Assembly: GCF_009905375.1 (NCBI RefSeq)
Contig: NC_133653.1
Location: 90,383,671 to 90,447,670 of the forward strand
Length of the DNA stretch: 64,000 nt
Reading direction: 5' to 3'
From: Apium graveolens
Lineage: Eukaryota; Streptophyta; Magnoliopsida; Apiales; Apiaceae
The notes under the pieces are model-generated. The model was given only the letters and a program-made list of their open reading frames with translations. It ran no database searches and was not told where the DNA came from. This document shows positions 26,401 through 37,412 of this stretch, one piece after another. Each line of letters opens with the position of its first letter. Position 1 is the first letter of the stretch. The translations under genes were made by a program, and so were the position numbers.

Positions 26401-29400
26401 AACTATTTTTCGGAATTTTTAACTCAAAAGAAATAATTAAATCTAATTAAATAATCAATTAAAACTAATCAATAACTAATTAAATCAATTAATCAATTAA
26501 TTTTTAAATTAATTGACTAATTAAATAATTAATTATCAACTAAAATTAATTAATTAAATAATTTAGATTTATTTTTGAATTTAAAAATAATTTTCAGAAT
26601 TAAAAATAATGAATTTTGGAATTTTAAATAATTAAAAACCATTTTCTGAAATTATAATAAAAAGAAATACAATTTTTGAAAATAATTAAAACAGAAATCC
26701 TGTTTTTATAGATTTTTAAAACGTAAATCCTATTTTTGTGATTTTTGAAAATCCCAGGGACCGAAATACAAATCCTTGCAAACTATGGGGACGAAACAGC
26801 ATAATTGCCGTCTTCCCCGCCTTCTCGCCGACGGTCGCCATTAACGGCGACCCCGAGCTTTTCCGGCCACTGAATAACTACCCAGAACGACCTTAAATTG
26901 ATGGCAAATGATCCTGACGTTCACAGGAACACGATCGTAGAAGCATATCTTACAAACATCTCCTGAACAAGCCGGAAAAACGTCTTAAACTTTTCCGGTG
27001 ACCTTCCGCCATTGTCCGGCGAGGTCGATCCCGGAATCGTTTGGCCTTCAAACCGGTACCAAAAGATTTCTCATTTCACGATCTATAAGCTGATGTAATC
27101 AATTTACACTAATAACCCTTGAATAAAAAACGCGTAAAAATCAATTAAGAACATTCAAACCTATAAACCCTAATTTTATTATTTCGAAAATCAAACTCGC
27201 TTTTCTATATGTTATTGAACTCCAAATTCAACATATAATATACCAAAATGACCAGGACAAAATTATCTACATGATTATGCGCCGGATCGCGCACGGGTCA
27301 AACCGTAATCCGGATCGAAAAAGTCAAAACACGAAAAATATCCGGAATTACCAGATTAGGTTTGGAAGGAGTTTTCGGAAAAGTTTCGGTTTGTATAAAC
27401 GTAAAAACGATTGAAGTCTGACGATTCCCGGCTTTATAAAATAATTTTCTAATTATTCAGAAAATAATTAATAAATTCATAAATCATTATAAAATCATAT
27501 AACACTCCATAATTTACCAGAAAAATACCTTAATTATCTATATTTTATTCTAGATATATTAAAATTAACATACTCACATTTTATTATATACAAATATCCA
27601 AATATTATTATCAATCATCAGATAATTCCCCAAAAATTCATATAATATTCACATAATAATCATATATTGGTACAACTAATTATACGATATTTCCCGGATG
27701 TTACAATTATGGATACGATCCCAACACTCAGGCCCTTCGATTGGAACTTCGTTAATCTCGACATCTAATCGCTAGATCATTCCTAGTCCGACGTCACGTC
27801 TCGGGTCTTCCGACTAAGACCTACAGGGTTGAAATACCCTCATTCAGATAATCGCTTAAACTCAATTAATACCACTATCACTTCTACCCATGCGATTTCA
27901 TAACCCGACTTATATTTATATGTATTATTAAAATACACACAGCAATTAGGGTTCACATATTCAAAACTCAGTTCGGTATTTATTTTTGGAAAATATGTAT
28001 ACTTGTCGTTTTGAAAAACAGGTAATCGATTATTTATAAATTATTTTGTCTCAACCGTAATTAAGTTCGTATAATAGAACTATATATATAGTTATTCGAC
28101 GTCTCCGATAATTATAGGTTACGTTCCCGTATTTTCAGAATTAATTTTCCGAAAATCGGGCAGAGTCTCTTTTGTTTATCGGCCTACCGTCGAACAATTT
28201 GACGTCAATCACAATCAACAATCACATCAAGCAATTCATAAATCCATTTATTAATCCCGTCCACCAATCCGAATTCACTTTATTAATTATTATTATTATT
28301 ATTTTCGCTCCGAAATTTATTTCACAACTACATTTATTTATTTATAATTTAGGACTCAGAATTAATCATCATTGTCCACCGTCGGCTCGCCGATTCTCAT
28401 CGCCGACGGCGATAAAATTCGTCGGTACCCGCTAAATTCGGGTTTCCATACGAATTCCACCGATTTACAATTAAAAATTTTCTCGCACGAATTTTATTTC
28501 ACGAATCTTTAATCAATTTATTCCCTCCAGAAAATTTGAAATAAAAATTTCAGTCAGTCAACACAGACACGCCCACCACACGCGGCCCTAACGGAAAACG
28601 GCCGGAAAACAGCCGGCACCACAACTGGAAACAAACCCACACAGACCACAACAATCACACACACATCCCACATGATATCACACATATACATACATACATA
28701 TCCCAGAAAAGAACAATCAGAACGGTGGTTACCGGAGAAAGAAGAAACCGGCGGCCGGAAAACGCGGCGGCAGGGGAAAAAGAAAAGAGAAACGAAGTGA
28801 ACGGGAGAGACAGGAGAGATGGAGACGAGAGGGAGAAGAGAGGGATGAGAGATTCAGAGAGAGATAGATCGAGAGATTACAGAGATAGAGAGATTGAGAT
28901 GAGAGACAAAGCCGGGATGTTTATCCCCCAAATACAAACAAATGACTCAGCCTTCTAATAACCAAAGCAAACCACGTGTCCTTGCATCGTTTTATACAAT
29001 TTCTGATTCGTTTCTCGGGTAATTTAACGAATCAACTATACTTTAAAATTTATCAAAAAATTGCAAATTTTAATACCAAAAATCTCTAAATATTCAAAGG
29101 TTCATAAAATAAAATTTTCATAATTTTTAGAGCATTTTTGAAACGCAACTCATACTCGCATTTCACAATTAACGAACCGAGTTGCACTTAAAACAAATTC
29201 AGAAAATCACGAAAGTAGTTTTAAAATGTTATAAATATTTCGATGTTAATAAAAATGTTAATTTCGTAAATTTAAAATAATTTCTGAAATGTAATTTATA
29301 CCCGTTTTTAACAATTAAACGAATCAACGCGCGATGCAATTAATCCCAAAAATTTCCAAAATTATTTTAAAATTTTCGGAATATTCCAACCTTAATTAAA

Positions 29401-30385
29401 ATGTGGATTTCATAATTTTTGAAGAAATCTGGAATTAAATACTGATTTTACAATTAAATAAAATCAGATAATTATTTAAAGATAAATAATTAATAAAATA
29501 TTGATTTTTAAATTTTATAAATCCCTAAAAATAATAAATAAAATTATAGAAGAACAAAAATAATTTTAGAAACAATTTTAGCATTTATAAGAATAAATAT
29601 TCAATAAAATTACTTAAAAAATGAATTAAATTCATACAACTCGCTAATTAATTACAAAATTAATCTTCGCATCCAACAAATCACAAACAATTAATAATAC
29701 AGCACCACATAGCTAACAGAGCCATCACATATTTTATTTATTAATAATTCGATAACTACATTTACATATCGGATCCGAAAATAGGTTACTTAGCCACTAA
29801 GTAACTAAAAGACGATATGATTTTAATACCAAACTTGGGTAATTATCAAAACAGTACTTCCTATAAAATATTTTATACGAAAACAAGGTGATAATATCTC
29901 GTCTCCTGAGGGTACGAATTTTTATCGGACTATAAAATGATGTGCGTATCGAAAATTTCACACCGGGACTCGTACATGTCAAATCGTACCCCGGATCGAA
30001 AAAGTTAAAACACGAAAAGTGTTCAGAATTATTAGATTAGGTTAGGAAGGAGTTTTCGGAAGAGTTTCGGGTTGTAAAACGCCAAAACGGTTGAAGTGGG
30101 ACGATTTGTGATTCTAAAAAGTAATTTTATAATCACGTAAAAATAATCATTATTGACTCTATAAATTCTTATAAAATCATAAAATAATCTAAAAATTACC
30201 AGAAAAATACCAAAATTATTTACATTTAATTTTAAATAATTAAAAATTAAAATATCTAAATTGTATCAGAAATAAACATCCAAATATTAATAACAATTAT
30301 CAAATAATTCACCAAAATTCACATAAAATCACATAATAATTATTTATTTATAAAAATAATTACATAATATTTCTCAGACGTTATA
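23498..30385 (-). repeat. 5' LTR of element C, split by solo LTR D
   Basis: It is the partner of 14179-17584: TGTAACAACCC at the left on the plus strand, CTCAGACGTTATA at the right. Solo LTR D (24585-27705) plus its 5-bp duplication interrupts it after ATCCCATTCT. Without D the LTR is about 3.76 kb. The extra length over the partner is the stretch at about 24,032-24,388 that the left LTR has lost. Confidence 0.9.
24585..27705 (-). mobile_element. Element D: solo gypsy LTR inside the LTR of element C (3121 bp)
   Basis: Plus-strand ends are TATAACACCCCAAATCC and CCGGATGTTACA. The flanking five bases are ATTCT (24580-24584) and ATTAT (27706-27710), a target duplication with one change. The host LTR sequence resumes exactly (compare 14,905). 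No internal region or second LTR is present, so it is a solo LTR left by intra-element recombination. It is a relative of the C family: the terminal block, a block around 24,895-24,940 and the block 27,290-27,480 align with C, while the rest does not. Confidence 0.88.
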
Positions 30386-30390
30386 CTCTT

Positions 30391-32435
30391 AACTCCTGAT
30401 TTAGGAGGTAAAGAGTTTACATCTTTATTTTTCCAGCAAAAAGAAGCAAAATGGTTAGAGTTTCCACAGTTGTAACATTTCTTTCTAGGAGCATTATGAA
30501 CAGGCATATAATTATTGCTTCTATTCACACCTTCCTTTCTATTCCTATTTTTCCTAGCTTCTTTTACCTTGTTCACATTTCTAATCTCTTTCAGCTTATG
30601 CTTAAGTTGCTTCTTTGTCATTAAGCCTATGTTTACTTCAGCTGGTTTATCATGTTTTAATTTGTCAGAAGTTGACTTTTCTTTGACTTCTGTCCTAGAC
30701 TCTTTCATCTTTTCAGAATCAGACTTTACAGTTTTTGCTACAAACTTAACAGGATTTACCTTTGGCTTAGCAGTCTATTTAACAACAATTGGCTCAATTT
30801 GCACAGTTCCTTTCTCACCTTTATCATCTCCATAACCTAAGCCCTCTTTCCAGTTTCCACTACTTAGTATATCCTGAGTTGTTCTGCCAGAGTTATTCCA
30901 AGTTCTGATGATCTCTTTTTCCTTTTCTAAATCAGTTTTTAGAGATTCATTCAATTTTATTACTTCATCTCTAACATACAAGGCCTCATCTCTTTCTTTC
31001 TTAGTTTGATGAAGAAAAACTAACTCATTTTCTAAATAGTCATTTCTGTTTTTAAAAGCAAGATTTTCAGATGTTAATCTTTCACATGTTAAAGTCTGAT
31101 CTCTATAACTGATAAACATGGTTTTAAGATATAATCTCAACTCAGTAATATCATCAGTATGAAAAGCATAAGTTGTTTGAGGTACCTTCAATTCAGCAGT
31201 TTCAGTACTGCTATCAGCATTTGCCACCAAGGCATAGTTCACCTCATTTTCAGAATCTGAAGTGTCTGTCCAGCTTTTCTTCTTTGTGACAAGTGCCTTG
31301 CCTTTGTCACTTTTTCCTTTCTTGCAGTCAGGAGATATGTGGCCTCTTTCACCACAATTGTAGCATTTGACATTTGAGTTGTCTCCTCTGTCAGACTTTC
31401 CTCCTTTGCCTTCAGACTTTCTAAATCCTTTCTTATCAGAACTTCCACCTTTCCTGGAAAACTTCTTGCCCTTTCTGAATTTCCAGTAGGCTATCTTTGT
31501 GATACCCTTCACCATAAGAGCACACAGTTGCATCATCTCTGCATCAACATCCATTTCAGGTAAACTTTCAGTTTCTGATTCATCATCATCAGAATATGAT
31601 GACTCTGAATCAGACTTTATGATGAGAGCCTTTCCTTTGCCCCTCTTAGAGGCAACCACTTTAGGAGATTCCTCCTCAGCTTTAAGAGAAACTGTCCTTG
31701 ACTTTCTTCCATGCCTCTTGCTCCTTTGATCCATCTCAAATAAGTCTTGAACATACCATAAATTTCATCAAGAGTAGTTTCAGTAAGGTCATAGTTGTCT
31801 CTTATGGTAGTAGACTTCAAATTCCAATTTTTAGGAAGAGCTAAAAGGAATTTTATATTTGAATCTTAAAGATCATATTCCTTGTCCACAAGTGACAGAT
31901 CATTCAAGAGTTTGACAAACCTGTCATATAAGTTAGTTAATGAATCATCAGCTTTTGAGTCAAAGTGCTCATACTCTTGAGTGAGTATAGTACTCCTGTT
32001 CTTTTTGATTGCATCAGTTCCCTGACATCTTGTCTCCAAAGCATCTCATATCTCCTTTGAAGTCTTGCATCCAATTACCCTGTTTGACATGACATTATCA
32101 ATGGCACTATGCAGCAAATGCCTTACCCTTGCATCCTTGGAAATAGATGAGATGTCTTTAGCTGTGTAATCACCTTTCTCCTTTGGTATGGACTTTGTTG
32201 GTTGATCAGCAACTGCAACAGAGAGCTTGGTAGGCTTATATGGTCCTTCATTAATCCTATCAAGGTATTCTGGATCTGTAGCTTCCAGAAATATAGTCAT
32301 CTTCACTTTCCATATGGGATACTCAGAAAGTCTCAGTATGGGAACCCTAATAGTCTCATATCAACTGAGGGTTTGAGTGTTTTGAGTTTCTTGAGTTTTG
32401 GTGGGCTTGGTTGGAGTTTGTGTTTTTTCAGACAT
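30391..32435 (-). pseudogene. gag of element B, interrupted
   Basis: The ATG at 32435 opens a Thr/Gln-rich N-terminus, soon followed by an in-frame TGA. Readable blocks are 32306-32046 (KMTIFLEATDPEYLD, the gag core), 31820-31617, 31734-30775 and 30708-30391. The third contains a CCHC knuckle CYNCGERGHISPDC at about 31,360 and a long charged coiled-coil-like stretch. The last contains a second knuckle, CYNCGNSNHFASFC, at about 30,450. Two knuckles and a coiled coil fit Sirevirus gag. Stops and frame shifts are scattered. The frame is cut by element C and resumes at 14173. Confidence 0.85.
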
Positions 32436-32473
32436 GATTGTTTGGATCTTTACTGTATGTGTGTTAACAGAAT

Positions 32474-32486
32474 AGCTCTGATACCA
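32474..32486 (-). other. Primer-binding site of element B
   Basis: On the minus strand, TGGTATCAGAGCT lies just inside the 5' LTR. It is the standard initiator Met-tRNA site of plant Copia elements. Confidence 0.88.
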
Positions 32487-32488
32487 CT

Positions 32489-33063
32489 TTTAGATCACAC
32501 AACACTGCAGAAGGGGATTGAATACAGTGTTTATACAATCAAATCGATTTGAACACAAGCATGTAACAAAGATCAAGTATATTCAATAAACTCCGTTACA
32601 ATATGAACTGTTGTTCTCTCTTAGTGATGAACAAATATCACTAAGAGCTGCTAAGTTATAATGAATAATGTTCTCGATAATGATAACACATATAGTGTAA
32701 ACCCTAAGCTGTGTTTATATAATACACAGTTACAAGATATATTCTAATTGATATGTAATATAATTTTGTCTCCTAAAATATATCAATCAAATATCTTCTA
32801 CAAGTCTTCTAGTCCTCTAACTCTTTCCATGCATATCTTCTATTGTTTTAGTCTCGATCTTCTCCTGTAAATCAGCCGCATTCCTTATCTGAAAGACTTC
32901 CCGCACTTAAGTACTGATATATATCTTCTGACACCTTAAGTTCTGATATTAAGTTCTGACTTCAGTAAGTTTTGATTTCAGTAAGTCCTGATATGTCATG
33001 TTGTTAAGTTCTGAAAATTAAACACAAATCATATTAGATATGACATCTCAAATATATCTAACA
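32489..33063 (-). repeat. 5' LTR of element B (about 575 bp)
   Basis: It begins (minus) TGTTAGATATATTTGAG at 33063 and ends near 32489 just before the primer-binding site; the last bases read CTAAAA instead of the usual CA. It carries a TATATAAA box at 32714-32721 (minus). It belongs to the same family as the element A LTR. CAATT at 33064-33068 should be the right target duplication; its partner lies outside the window. Confidence 0.85.
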
Positions 33064-33206
33064 CAATTAGTCATCCGTCGGGACTATATTGAATCATCCG
33101 TCGGGACTATAATTGATCATCCGTCGGGTGCTACAAAATTCACTAAGTTAAATCTACTAAGGTGTTTTGTTTAGCTTATTATCAAGTACACAACATATTC
33201 CTAACA
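33064..33206 (-). repeat. Element E: LTR stub of another Sirevirus family
   Basis: On the minus strand, TGTTAGGAATATGTTGTG starts at 33206, a typical Sirevirus LTR start. The stub includes three copies of CCCGACGGATGA at about 33,072-33,128. Element B inserted 143 bp in, so the rest lies left of the window. No polypurine tract precedes 33206 on the minus strand, so this is a 5' or solo LTR and host DNA begins at 33207. Confidence 0.6.
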
Positions 33207-33613
33207 CACGTGCCCTGATTATTCCCATGATTGATGGGTGACAGTTGTCCCTGTCATGTGCTTGGGCAAGTGCCTCACGTGCTGGGATTTCCCAAGATTG
33301 GGATTGCGGGATTGGGCCAGTCAGGACTGGCAGTGCGCGGGACTGGTCTGAGTTAGGAGTTCAGGATTAGTACTTTCAGGAGCTATATGGAGTTAGGAGT
33401 CCAGGACTAGTCCTTGCAGGAGCTACATGTATAATCACATTGCAATAGTATTATTTTATGACTTATGTTCTACAAAGATCATTATTTTATTTAAAATCTT
33501 GAACATCAAACATGTACTGTATGTAGAACATTACAAAATATTTTATTCTATGAAACATGTTTAGTTTGCAGAATATTTGTTCAAATTGCAGAATATACAT
33601 ATTATACTTATTA
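33207..33613. other. Intergenic DNA with a short two-copy repeat
   Basis: No gene is seen. A GAGTTAGGAGT(T/C)CAGGA block of about 44 nt occurs twice at about 33,349-33,432. The remainder is unremarkable, becoming AT-rich after 33,430. Confidence 0.5.
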
Positions 33614-33945
33614 GGGGGCTACTCCAATAGAAACCAATTTAAAATAAAAACTAGAAACCAAATAATTTTTTTTAAAACTAATACGAAGTATAACACATAT
33701 GGTATACAAATCGATCGTTGAGAGATGTAGAAAAATACAGTGAAATCGGATTTTTAAAAAAAACTTACGGTTTGACGGGAAAATTCAAATTAAAAACGGA
33801 GGGGAAAAGCTGAAATTGGGTGTGGAAGGGTGCAGAATAGTTGGGTGGGGTGATTTAGGGGGAACCATTAGATTAGGTAGATCTAATGGCTTAGATTAGT
33901 TCCTAGTTTCCATTTTAATTTTAGTTTGTATTTGATCATTCCCCG
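33614..33945. mobile_element. Element F: Mutator-like MITE (332 bp)
   Basis: Imperfect terminal inverted repeats about 45 nt long begin GGGGGCTACTCC on the left and CGGGGAATGATC on the right (reverse complement). The next bases pair the motif ACTAGAAACCA with ACTAGGAACTA. The element is flanked by the 9-bp direct repeat TACTTATTA (33605-33613, 33946-33954). A 9-bp duplication and long TIRs indicate a Mutator-type non-autonomous element. No coding capacity. Confidence 0.8.
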
Positions 33946-34658
33946 TACTTATTAAACTTAAATGATCTTCACCAAATTTAATGAATTAGTGATATTCATA
34001 AAACATACTTTACAAAATAATATATTTACCTAAAATTAAAGGCTCATATTTTACATACATCAAGTAGTTTTTTCTTCCTTATTCCACATAAATTTTTTTA
34101 TATCTACAATTTTTTTTATATTTATGCATAAAAACTTTTTTTTGTCATTTACTCTAATATTAGATATAATTTAGGTTTTTTCGGTGTTCTCGTTGGTGTA
34201 AGAGCGGGATACGAGAAAGAAGAACAACCATTAGATATATTACATTATAATTTTATTAGGCTAAGTTATATTTCGAATATATTTTTCACATAATATGTGT
34301 TCTGCAAATTAAACTATATTTTTTTATTTAGATTCTAAAGTACCACATTTTGTTTATAAAAAAGTCTACAATATGTTATGCACTCTATTTTTTCTAATAT
34401 ATTTTTCACATAATATTTCATTCTGCAAGTTGCATTATATTTTTTTATCTAGGTTTAAAAATACTACACTTTATAATTTTAAGTACTACACTCTATTTAT
34501 AAAATTCTATTATATGTTTCGCCTTTCATTTTTTTTAATATATTTATTCACATAATATTTTATTCTGCAAATTGCATTATAATCTTTATTTAGGTTTAAA
34601 AGTATTACACTTTATAACTTTAAATACTACACTCTATTTGTAAAATTCCATAATATGT

Positions 34659-34944
34659 TGAAAGAATGTCCAAAATACACCACTTTCCAACTTCAAGTGC
34701 CCAGAATAGCCACGGGGGAAAACTGCCCAAAATACCGACGAAATACGTATTTTAAAAAAACTACAAAGAATACGCATGTCTGACATGCGTATTCATTGTT
34801 TATTGGAGCATTGAATACGCATGTCAGACATGCGTATTCTTTGTAAATTTTTTAAAAAACAGAATACGCATGATGGTAATGCGTATTCAGTGGGTAAAAA
34901 CAACAGTCCGTCCCGCCAAATGGTATTTTGGGTGGTTTTTTACC
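34659..34944. mobile_element. Element G: Mutator-like MITE carrying three palindromes
   Basis: It is flanked by ATAATATGT (34650-34658 and 34945-34953; two further matching bases allow an 11-bp reading). The ends are loosely inverted: GTCCAAAATACACCA on the left and ACCCAAAATACCA on the right read in reverse. The host AT-rich repeat resumes on both sides. Three palindromes lie inside (34768-34794, 34813-34839, 34862-34888). No coding capacity. Confidence 0.7.
34768..34888. repeat. Cluster of three GAATACGCAT palindromes
   Basis: The palindromes at 34768 and 34813 each have perfect 13-bp arms (GAATACGCATGTC / GACATGCGTATTC) around a single central base, T and A respectively. The third, at 34862, keeps 10-bp arms around a 7-nt centre. 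Their spacings (45 and 49) are similar. Confidence 0.9.
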
Positions 34945-35430
34945 ATAATATGTCCTGTCTTTGTTTTTTTAAATATATTTTTTCACATAATATTTTATTC
35001 TGCAAGTTGTATTATATTTTTTATTTAGGTTTAAAAGTATTACATTTTATAATTTTAAGTATTACATTCTATTTATAAAGTTTTACAATATATTCTGCAC
35101 TTTTTTTTAATATATTTTTGCACATAATATTTTATTCTGCATGTTGCATTATATTTTTTATTTAGATTTAAAAGTAATAAATTTTATAATTTAAAGTTCT
35201 ACACTCTATTTATAAAGTTGGACGATATGTTCTGCACTCTATTTTTTAAAATAAAATTTTCATGTAAGATTGTAATCTTGTTACATTATTTTTTTATTTA
35301 GGTTTAAATGTACTACAATTTATAATTTAAACTACTACACTCTATTTATAAAGTTTAACACTCAATTTTTTTAATATATTTTCCACATAATATTTGTATA
35401 CATGTAACATTATATTTTTGACTTAGGTTT

Positions 35431-36606
35431 ATAAGTATTAATCTATCTCTCACTTTGCATTCATCTCCAACAACACAATCTTACAAAATCTAATGACAGT
35501 TATATAGGTTTCCATGGTCTTCAAATAATATTCATTTACACTGAACTCAACACTTTAATAGAAATATAGTTAATTTTTTTTAAAATAATAGGATCGGCAC
35601 GAAGAAAAATATTAATTTAATTAATTCATTATTTTACCGGAAATAAAAATTCATTACATTTAACTCGAGTTATGCTTGACCAAGTCTGCGTCTGGTCGAT
35701 GGTGAAAAGACTTTTCGAAATAAGTCGGTGATTCGTACATGTCTCTGAGTTAAATCTAAAGTTTTTGGGGGCACCGGGCACAAATATTTTCTGATAATAA
35801 TAATAATATAAGTTTCATTTTAAGAATATTACATATAACATATTGTTAATATTTTGTTCACTTTAAAAATCATTACATCTTTGCGAGGGGGGACAATTAT
35901 ATTGAGATCCAAATTGCGATTTTACCCTCAGGGACCCCACGCTAGAATCCAAAGACTTTGGGCAGGATAGTGACATGTGAGAGGTTTCAACACCGTCCAA
36001 AAGTGGTCAAACGCCCTCTTGAACAGTCAAACCTAACCCCTCTGGCTTAGTTGGCAGAATCAAAAAGCTCATCAATGCCTCTGCCCCTATCAAAACACCA
36101 GTTGACATCTGTATTCTTCGTAAAGGACAAAACTGTCCCCCTTATCCTTCCACAACCTCCAACATCTTGGGTATTCTTGTCATTTCACTCAAAACTAGGG
36201 TTAATGTATTACTCAGCTAAACCTAGGATATAATTAGTTGGAATCCAAATGATTAGAGGTACTTAGTCTTGTCATAAATGATAAAACAATTCTTTCAATG
36301 TAGATTTTGTCTTCATATTAGTAGTGGCATGAATTAGTAGTTATAGATTTGTGCTTTAAAGTTTGAAGATTTTTGATGACTTTAAGGCGAATGCATGCAT
36401 GCAAAGCAAAAGTTATCAAAGATTACAATTTCTTTAAAAGTAAAAAAGAGGAGGAGAAAGATTTGCAAAAAAGAAGTCAGATATAACATTTTTTGTGTTT
36501 TTACCACATGCAAGCCCAAGAATCGTGCAAGAGTTTTAGATTTCAATCCTTTGAATATACTGTACTATAGATTTTTGGTTATTCCATCGAATTGTGCAAT
36601 AAAACT
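35431..36606. other. Intergenic DNA, mostly single-copy in appearance
   Basis: No supported gene. 35,880-36,240 is more GC-rich and non-repetitive than its surroundings, but its open frames are short and unlike any protein I recognise. It could be a regulatory or decayed genic remnant. Confidence 0.4.
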
Positions 36607-37404
36607 CAGGGGCGGACCTAAACTTTAAAACTCATTTGAGCTAAAAAAGAAATTTTGTACATATAAGTGGTCTAACAATTAAAAAAAATTACAAGCATTT
36701 TTGTAATGAAATATTAGTAAAGTAGAACAACGGTTAGAATTACGTTAAACGCAAGTGTATTTTTAGAAAAAATTATTAGTTAAATTTAAGTTAGTAAATT
36801 AAAAAAAATATATATGGGAATTACTTTTCATTCTTAGATAATTAAATTAGTTTTTAACTAACTAATTGAGTAAACTCTTTTGACAAACTGATTGAATTTA
36901 ACTATTTTCAATAAAATTATTTCATAAATAAATGTTTCATTTTCCTTGTATTATCTACTTTTCAAAATTAGTTTTTTGAGACAAAAAGATCCTTCAATCT
37001 CTTAATCATCAAACACTAATATTATATTTGGTTAAAACTCAAATTTAACCAAAAAGCCAACGTATACTATGTCTATAATATTAAGTATCCCAATAAATAG
37101 TTGAATATTATATCTTACAAGATAGATAAATAAATATTTGCCTAAATATTTTATTAAATTACATAGGAAAGATATTGGAATTAATACAACATCATTATCC
37201 CGAGACTCTATCTTCCAAAATTACCTAATTTAATTACCTATTTTAATTATCATTATTATAAGTTATAGAATTATCACAGGGGGCTATTCAATATTCCTAC
37301 AAGGGCTGAAATTAATTTAATATGCATATTAATAGTAATTTGGAGGAAGTTACAAAGTTCAGCTAGGTTAGGGCCCATCACAGCCCAGCGTAAGTCTGCC
37401 TCTG
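36607..37404. mobile_element. Element H: hAT-like non-autonomous element (798 bp)
   Basis: The termini are inverted: CAGGGGCGGACCTAAACT on the left and CAGAGGCAGACTTACGCT on the right (reverse complement). They are flanked by an 8-bp near-perfect duplication, ATAAAACT (36599-36606) and ATAAACCT (37405-37412). An 8-bp duplication and CA(G)GGG-type ends fit the hAT superfamily. No transposase is readable. Confidence 0.7.
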
Positions 37405-37412
37405 ATAAACCT

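Larger units (their letters stand above)
14179..30385 (-). mobile_element. Element C: 16.2-kb non-autonomous Ty3/gypsy element with giant LTRs
   Basis: It is flanked by CTCTT at 14174-14178 and 30386-30390 and splits element B gag. Structure on the minus strand: 5' LTR (30385-23498, containing solo LTR D), primer-binding site (about 23497-23483, initiator-Met type TTGGCATCAGAGC), an internal region of about 5.9 kb, polypurine tract at about 17,600, and 3' LTR (17584-14179). LTR termini read TATAAC...GTTACA in element orientation, a slightly altered TG...CA. The internal region has only unreadable pol remnants. Non-autonomous propagation is inferred from well-matched LTRs around a ruined interior. 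Confidence 0.9.
2691..33063 (-). mobile_element. Element B: minus-strand Sirevirus-type Copia, twice interrupted and internally duplicated
   Basis: Reading leftwards the element has a 5' LTR (33063-32489), an initiator-Met-type primer-binding site, gag, protease, integrase, RT, RNase H, a 1.5-kb non-coding spacer and the envelope-like frame. Gypsy element C (14179-30385) splits gag, and element A cuts the envelope-like frame at 2690, so the end of that frame and the 3' LTR lie left of the window. A 4.59-kb section covering RT, RNase H, spacer and envelope-like frame is present twice. All frames carry stops or shifts, so the copy is dead. It inserted into the LTR stub at 33064-33206. Confidence 0.88.
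34270..35430. repeat. AT-rich degenerate tandem repeat, unit about 135 bp
   Basis: Repeating landmarks are TTCTGCAA(G/A)TTGCATTATA, then TTTAGGTTTAAAAGTA, then a TACACTCTATTTATAAA block, then CACATAATATTTTATT. The TTCTGCA landmark recurs at about 34,307, 34,421, 34,562, 34,999 and 35,134, with decayed copies near 35,268 and 35,397. Element G interrupts the array at 34659. Any apparent reading frames here follow only from the low-complexity composition. Confidence 0.75.

Noticed and set aside
33072..33128. Regularly spaced short repeats as a CRISPR-like array
   Set aside because: There are only three copies of a 12-mer in a plant LTR; CRISPR is not expected in a plant nuclear genome.
34373..35078. 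Several Phe/Tyr/Leu-rich small frames
   Set aside because: They are translations of AT-rich tandem repeat units.
36051..36233. Short frame in the single-copy-like block
   Set aside because: It lacks an ATG at its beginning, is only 60 codons long and resembles no family I recognise.
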